DNA of 64,000 bases from Rudanella paleaurantiibacter (lineage in GTDB: Bacteria; Bacteroidota; Bacteroidia; Cytophagales; Spirosomataceae), in contig NZ_WELI01000006.1 in assembly GCF_009184635.1 (NCBI RefSeq), positions 372,001 to 436,000 on the forward strand, in the 5' to 3' direction. The notes under the pieces are model-generated. The model was not told where the DNA came from. It ran no database searches and saw nothing but the letters and a program-made list of their open reading frames with translations. Each line of letters begins with the position of its first letter. The first letter of the stretch is position 1. Below are positions 59,890 through 64,000 of this stretch, in pieces. Position numbers and translations under genes: made by a program.

Positions 59890-60795
59890 ATGAAAAAAGC
59901 CATTCTACTCGGTCTGATCTTATTGGGGAGCTTCGGTACGGCAGATGCCCAGAAACGAACCATTCTTGAGCGCGACTTGCGTGCTATGTTGAGCGCCTTT
60001 CGGGGCGATGTGGGCGTGTATGTTCGCAACCTGCGTACGGGCGAGACCGTTGCTATTAATGCCGACACCTTGTTCCCGACGGCCAGCACGATCAAGATTC
60101 CGATTCAGTGCGGTTTGTTCGATAAGATTCACCGGGGCGAACTCAAATACGGGGCAGAGCTGGTGTACAAAGACTCGCTGCATTACGACGATGGCATTGT
60201 GGGCCAACTCAAAGATGGAGCCAGATTGCCGCTCTCGCAGGTGGTCATGCTCATGGAAACCACCTCTGATAATACGGCCAGTCTGTGGTGCCAGGCCATG
60301 GCTGGGGGCGGGGCGGCCATTAACGCCTGGCTCAACGCCAACGGCTTTACCCAGACCCGCGTCAACTCACGAACACCGGGCCGGGCGGCTTTTCAGAAAC
60401 AGTACGGCTGGGGCCAGACCACCCCGCGCGAACTAGCCGAGTTGCTGGCGTACATCCGGGCGGGCCGGGCTGTTTCGCCCGATGCCAGCGACCGCATGTA
60501 TCGTAATCTGTGCCGGCAATACTGGGATGGCGACGGGCTTTCGCAGTTGCCGCCTGAGGTTAAAGTAGCCAGTAAGAATGGGGCCGTAAACCGGTCGCGG
60601 TCGGAGGTGGTGCTGGTACACGCGCCCCATGGCGAATACGTGTACTGCCTGATGACCAAAAACGCGCAGGATGAAAGCTGGGAGCGTAATAATGAAGGTT
60701 TCGCGTTGCTCCGTGCGGTGGGGGCCCGGCTCTGGAAACATTTTGAGCCAAAGTCGAACTGGAAACCCGTGGCTGGTTACGAAACCTGGTGGTAA
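59890..60795 (+). CDS. Class A beta-lactamase-fold serine hydrolase, lacking a recognisable Glu166
   Basis: A 301-residue protein with signal peptide MKKAILLGLILLGSFGTADAQ. The fold motifs are present: S66 and K69 in TASTIKIP, the SDN loop S126-D127-N128 (ETTSDNTAS), and K229-N-G in place of KTG (SKNGAVNRSRSE). The omega-loop ExxLN (Glu166) of true class A enzymes is absent; the segment reads NSRTPGRAAFQKQYGWGQTTPREL. It is therefore more likely a DD-peptidase-like or unknown hydrolase than a resistance enzyme. Activity cannot be stated. Confidence 0.82.
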   Translation: MKKAILLGLILLGSFGTADAQKRTILERDLRAMLSAFRGDVGVYVRNLRTGETVAINADTLFPTASTIKIPIQCGLFDKIHRGELKYGAELVYKDSLHYDDGIVGQLKDGARLPLSQVVMLMETTSDNTASLWCQAMAGGGAAINAWLNANGFTQTRVNSRTPGRAAFQKQYGWGQTTPRELAELLAYIRAGRAVSPDASDRMYRNLCRQYWDGDGLSQLPPEVKVASKNGAVNRSRSEVVLVHAPHGEYVYCLMTKNAQDESWERNNEGFALLRAVGARLWKHFEPKSNWKPVAGYETWW

Positions 60796-60798
60796 GCC

Positions 60799-61503
60799 TC
60801 ACTTACGGTTGCGCCAGACCTTGAAGTCTTCGTAAAAGCGATCGAGGAAAATAGCCGGGCTAATGGAATAGTAAAATCCGTTGAACGTATTCGGGTTGCT
60901 TGGTACCCGTTGCTGAATGGTCCAGCGGTAGCCGGTCATGAAATTGATACCAAACCAACGGGTGGGTTTGAACCCCCATAGCGGTGGGAACTTAACGGAG
61001 AACGAAGCCCCCAGCCCGAGCGGGAAAGCCAGCATGCGTCGGATTTCCGCCGGATTTTCGTCGGCCAGCCCCCGGTCGAGTTCGTAGCGGGCGGTGCCAG
61101 CCCCTATTTCAAGTGGCGAACTCAACTCCCAGTATTTTCGCCGAAAATAGTACGGTTCAATGTACAGGGTGCCGTACGAAAGTCGGCGGGCGCGGAGGTT
61201 GTAGCCGTCCCAGTTACCGTGGGTACGCTGATTGGTAAAGTAGTAGCCAACGCCTACTTTCACGTTGATGGGCAACAGAAAGCCCGCCCGGGCACCCCAT
61301 ACGTTGGTTTGGGCCCGTACGTTTGTGGCGGGGTTTTTGAAGAAAAAGAACCGTTGGTCGGTCTCGGCAATGAACTTCGGCTTTTCAGGACGTTCGTTTT
61401 CACCCGGTTGCAGCGTGTCGGCCGCCGATGGAGGTGACTCCGATTGAGCAGATACCCGCCCGGTGAAGCCGGTCAGCAGAATAAAGAAGAGAAAAGCGCG
61501 CAT
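60799..61503 (-). CDS. Outer-membrane beta-barrel-like protein, function unknown
   Basis: A 234-residue protein with signal peptide MRAFLFFILLTGFTGRVSAQ. A short Pro/Glu-rich region and then alternating strands follow (NVWGARAGFLLPINVKVGVGYYF, YGTLYIEPYYFRRKYWELSSPLEIGAGTARYEL, LGLGASFSVKFPPLWGFKPTRWFGINFMTGYRW, FYYSISPAIFLDRFYEDF). It is a probable small outer-membrane barrel. It is convergent with the serine hydrolase, with 3 nt between. Confidence 0.72.
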   Translation of the reverse strand: MRAFLFFILLTGFTGRVSAQSESPPSAADTLQPGENERPEKPKFIAETDQRFFFFKNPATNVRAQTNVWGARAGFLLPINVKVGVGYYFTNQRTHGNWDGYNLRARRLSYGTLYIEPYYFRRKYWELSSPLEIGAGTARYELDRGLADENPAEIRRMLAFPLGLGASFSVKFPPLWGFKPTRWFGINFMTGYRWTIQQRVPSNPNTFNGFYYSISPAIFLDRFYEDFKVWRNRK

Positions 61504-61597
61504 AACGAGTGTTGAGTAATACCCGTATAACCCACGACCTGCTCATTGGGTTTATGGATAAACAGCCAGTTTTGCCGCTCCAAAATCAATATACCCC

Positions 61598-62260
61598 GTG
61601 ACAACGCCTGCTCAAATAGCCCCCCCGCCCTGGACCCTGCACGGTGAGGGTATCGTGATGGTTGCCCATTTTTCGGAATCGTTCGTTCGCAAGCACGGGT
61701 TTCTGAATCCGACCCAGCAGAAGGGCTACCGGGGATACGTGGGGTTGGTGATGCTGGTCGACTATCGAACATCGGGGGTGGGGCCGTACCGTGAGCTGCT
61801 CTTTATTCCCGGTCTGTTTCGTCTGAACGGGCAAACGGTGTTTTCGATCTCTAAAATCTACGTTTCCACCTACGACAGCGTCTGGAACGGCATTCAGAAT
61901 TGGGGGATTCCGAAAGAACTGGCCGATTTTGAGTTGACCACCCGACCCGACGGCACACGGCATTTTGCCGTAAGTCAGCAGGGCGAACCGTTCTTTTCGG
62001 CCCAAGTAAAGCCGTGGGGGCCGCGTTTACCCGTCAAGACCCGGCTGTTGCCCCCGTTTCGGATTATGCAGCAGCACGACGGAAAAACCTGGTTGCTGAC
62101 CCAGCCCGAGGCTACCGGCCGCGCCCGGCTGGGGTCGCTCAAACAGGTGAAGGTAAACCCGGCGTATTTTCCTGATATTAGCCAGGGGCGGGTGCTGAGC
62201 ACCTTTGTGGTTGATGATTTTGAGATGACGTTTCCAGTGCCCCAAAGTACGCCGGTATAG
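61598..62260 (+). CDS. Acetoacetate decarboxylase-like protein
   Basis: GTG 61598 is the likely start (MTTPAQIAPPPWTLHGEG), because PPPWxLxGxG is conserved in the family and lies before the first ATG (61658). The 220-residue protein has GYVGLVMLVDYRTSGVGPYRELLFIPGLF, TYDSVWNGIQNWGIPKELADFEL and VKPWGPRLPVKTRLLPPF. Acetoacetate decarboxylase proper has a Schiff-base Lys; the GIPKELADF Lys is a candidate. Many family members are dehydratases or unknown, so catalysis is not assigned. Confidence 0.8.
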   Translation: MTTPAQIAPPPWTLHGEGIVMVAHFSESFVRKHGFLNPTQQKGYRGYVGLVMLVDYRTSGVGPYRELLFIPGLFRLNGQTVFSISKIYVSTYDSVWNGIQNWGIPKELADFELTTRPDGTRHFAVSQQGEPFFSAQVKPWGPRLPVKTRLLPPFRIMQQHDGKTWLLTQPEATGRARLGSLKQVKVNPAYFPDISQGRVLSTFVVDDFEMTFPVPQSTPV

Positions 62261-62349
62261 AAGTACCAGTGCGCCCCGCAGACACCCTGCCGCCGAGCGG
62301 GTTAGGTACCAATGGCTATGAAACCTAAGCGAAAGCTGACGGTTTGTAT

Positions 62350-62357
62350 TACCTTTG
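62350..62357 (+). promoter_or_regulatory. Candidate -7 box of the TPR protein gene
   Basis: TACCTTTG matches TAnnTTTG, 70 nt before ATG 62428. Confidence 0.45.
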
Positions 62358-62427
62358 TCTATTGCGCCAAAATGGGTCGTTTCTGGCAATAGAACGCCAG
62401 CAGAAACGTTTCAGGTAATAAATTGAT

Positions 62428-64000
62428 ATGCAACCGACTCTGTCCCTTCTTCCTTCGCCAAGAACCCACTCCGGGCGGTATGGTTTATGGTTTGCCGGAC
62501 TGTTGGGCACGATGGCAAGCCTGGTGCTGACACCCGTGCAGGCGCAGAACCCCGCACCCCCGCTTTCGCTTACCGCCCCGGTTCCCGTCGATGAAACCCG
62601 TGCCCGGCTTGAAGAGGAAACGCTCTTTGCCGATGGGATGAAGTTTATGATGACCGACGAGCCAACCAAAGCCCTGGCTCAGTTCGAGAAACTCCTTCAA
62701 AAAAAGCCCAACAACGCGGCCGCCCGGTATGCAGCCGCGCAGGCTCTGATGAAAACCGGCAAGGTGGTTGAGGCCATCCCGTATGCCCTGAAAGCGTACG
62801 AAGCCGAAAAAACAAACAAATACTACAATCTGCTGCTGGCCGAACTGTACGTAAAACAGAAACGCTACGCCGAAGCCGAACGCCTGTACGAAGACCTGCT
62901 CAAGCAAAGCACCGAGAATATGGAGTACGGGGTGGAGCTGGCGGCAATCTACCTGTTCGACGAGAAGCCCGATAAAGCCCTCGAAACGTACAACCGGGTA
63001 GAAAAGGCGCTGGGTCTCAATGAAGAGATTACGCGACAAAAGCAGCGTATCTATCTGAAGCAGAATAAAATAGATAAGGCTGTAGAAGAAGCCGAGAAGC
63101 TGGTGGCCTACGAACCCGGCGACCCCGACTACCTGCTTGAAGGAGCCGAACTGCTCATGGCTAACGACCGCGACGATCAGGCCATTGGCTGGCTCGAACG
63201 GGCGCTCAAACTCAGCCCTGAACTACCGCAGGCACACGTATTGCTGGCCGAAATCTACCGGAAAAAAGGCGATATGACCCGGGCCCGAAAAGAGCTCGAT
63301 TTTGTGTTTGCCAACCCCAACCTCGAAGCGGGCCTGAAAGCCCGGATTCTGTCGAGCTACGTAGGGTTGTCGGATAACAGCGCCAATGCCCAACAGGATG
63401 CCCTCAAACTGGCGCAGGAACTGGCCAAAGCGCATCCGAACGATGCCCGCTCGCAATTGATGCTGGCCGACCTGCTGGTGCAGCAGGGCAAAAAAGCCGA
63501 AGCGCGCGATCTGTACGCTAAGGCCGCTCAGCTCGATGGCTCTACGTACGAAATTTGGGGCGCTTTGCTGCAGCTCGATGGCGAGCTTAACCAGGTCGAT
63601 AGTTTGCTGGTACACTCGCAGAAAGCCCTCGAACTGTTTCCGAATCAGGGTTTGTTCTGGTATTCCAACGGAACGGCCAACCTGTACAAACGGAAGTACC
63701 CCGAGGCTGTTGAGTCGCTCGAAGAAAGCCGCAAGTTGTTGGCTAATGCCACCACCGCCGAGCTGGAAAGCCTGATGAAAGCCGTGAATGCGCAGTTGGG
63801 CGATGCCTACAATGGCATCGGCGACCATGCCAAATCCGACGAGGCCTACGAGTTGGTACTCAAAGACGACCCCCGCAACGAGCACGTTCTGAATAACTAC
63901 AGCTATTTTCTGTCGCTCCGCAAAGACAAACTCGACCGGGCCCTGACCATGTCGACAATGCTCGTTGAGCGTAACCCCAACAGCCCTACCTATCTCGACA
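62428..64000 (+). CDS. Exported TPR protein (runs off the right edge)
   Basis: ATG 62428 begins MQPTLSLLPSPRTHSGRYGL. A hydrophobic signal segment follows (WFAGLLGTMASLVLTPVQAQ, about residues 21-40), and at least 524 residues fall in the window. About ten TPR units can be seen, such as ALAQFEKLLQKKPNNAAARYAAAQALMKTGK, YYNLLLAELYVKQKRYAEAERLYEDLLKQ and LYAKAAQLDGSTYEIWGALLQL. A glycosylation- or assembly-related periplasmic scaffold is possible; no enzyme domain is seen in the visible part. The C-terminus is outside the window. Confidence 0.85.
   Translation, partial: MQPTLSLLPSPRTHSGRYGLWFAGLLGTMASLVLTPVQAQNPAPPLSLTAPVPVDETRARLEEETLFADGMKFMMTDEPTKALAQFEKLLQKKPNNAAARYAAAQALMKTGKVVEAIPYALKAYEAEKTNKYYNLLLAELYVKQKRYAEAERLYEDLLKQSTENMEYGVELAAIYLFDEKPDKALETYNRVEKALGLNEEITRQKQRIYLKQNKIDKAVEEAEKLVAYEPGDPDYLLEGAELLMANDRDDQAIGWLERALKLSPELPQAHVLLAEIYRKKGDMTRARKELDFVFANPNLEAGLKARILSSYVGLSDNSANAQQDALKLAQELAKAHPNDARSQLMLADLLVQQGKKAEARDLYAKAAQLDGSTYEIWGALLQLDGELNQVDSLLVHSQKALELFPNQGLFWYSNGTANLYKRKYPEAVESLEESRKLLANATTAELESLMKAVNAQLGDAYNGIGDHAKSDEAYELVLKDDPRNEHVLNNYSYFLSLRKDKLDRALTMSTMLVERNPNSPTYLD

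Noticed and set aside
59890-60795. Antibiotic-resistance beta-lactamase annotation
   Set aside because: The ExxLN omega-loop motif is missing and KTG is KNG, so a resistance role is not supported.

Overview
The window is chromosomal DNA of a Bacteroidota bacterium, most likely of the Cytophagales (Spirosoma/Rudanella-like). The evidence is: moderately high GC with strong codon bias; TAnnTTTG-type -7 promoter elements; many TonB-era outer-membrane and secreted proteins; a HmuY-type heme lipoprotein; BshA (bacillithiol); a SusD-free carbohydrate and peptidase repertoire; and giant secreted repeat proteins. No tRNA, rRNA, CRISPR array, phage or transposase gene was seen. Both edges cut genes: a FAD amine oxidase on the left and a TPR protein on the right.

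Layout. 1-8.4 kb: an exported aminotransferase/amine oxidase pair, an ADP-heptose-type glycosyltransferase, an SDR, a cytoplasmic GH2 glycosidase, a DUF4177 protein and a DPP-IV-like peptidase. 8.4-16.2 kb: a complete heme uptake locus, with a PchR-like AraC regulator divergent from hmuT-hmuU-hmuV-hmuS-hmuR-hmuY. Its control region carries a 21-bp-spaced direct repeat and a Fur-like palindrome. 16.2-21.0 kb: a giant beta-helix/Ig-like adhesin gene split by a frameshift in a C5 tract. 21-28 kb: a secreted beta-propeller, a 60-residue membrane protein, a pseudo-caspase/papain fusion, a TPR histidine kinase and an unknown membrane protein. 28-35 kb: uvrB, a quinone-reductase-like MDR, murQ, an exported Gfo/Idh/MocA oxidoreductase and a PfkB kinase. 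35-40 kb: a 1657-residue protein of about 17 FN3-like repeats that ends in the same module as the adhesin. 40-51 kb: ffh, a TlpA-like protein without cysteines, GT25, a fatty-acid hydroxylase, NDH-2, bshA, a UbiA prenyltransferase, a TapB-like protein and MerC. 51-64 kb: a Rieske lipoprotein, an SGNH-like protein, an ECF sigma factor coupled to a membrane-anchored barrel protein, DUF2237, a DUF4965/DUF1793 glutaminase-like protein, a GNAT, an SdiA-regulated-like lipoprotein, a beta-lactamase-fold hydrolase, a barrel protein, an acetoacetate-decarboxylase-like protein and a TPR protein.

Functional logic. Only the hmu block is a clear multi-gene system: HmuY captures heme, HmuR imports it across the outer membrane, HmuT/U/V carry it across the inner membrane and HmuS handles it in the cytoplasm. 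Most other genes are single transcription units separated by hairpins.

The intergenic DNA is unusually structured. One family is a ~150-bp palindromic element (two copies, with the core inverted between copies). A second is an imperfect inverted repeat around GGATTACAGGATAAA (two copies). A third group consists of hairpins or arrays built from 7- or 8-nt periodic units (six places), one of which runs into the 3' end of bshA. There is also a 43-bp hairpin with two inverted consensus DnaA boxes. Start codons were moved downstream from the longest ORF wherever signal peptides, promoters or family lengths required it.
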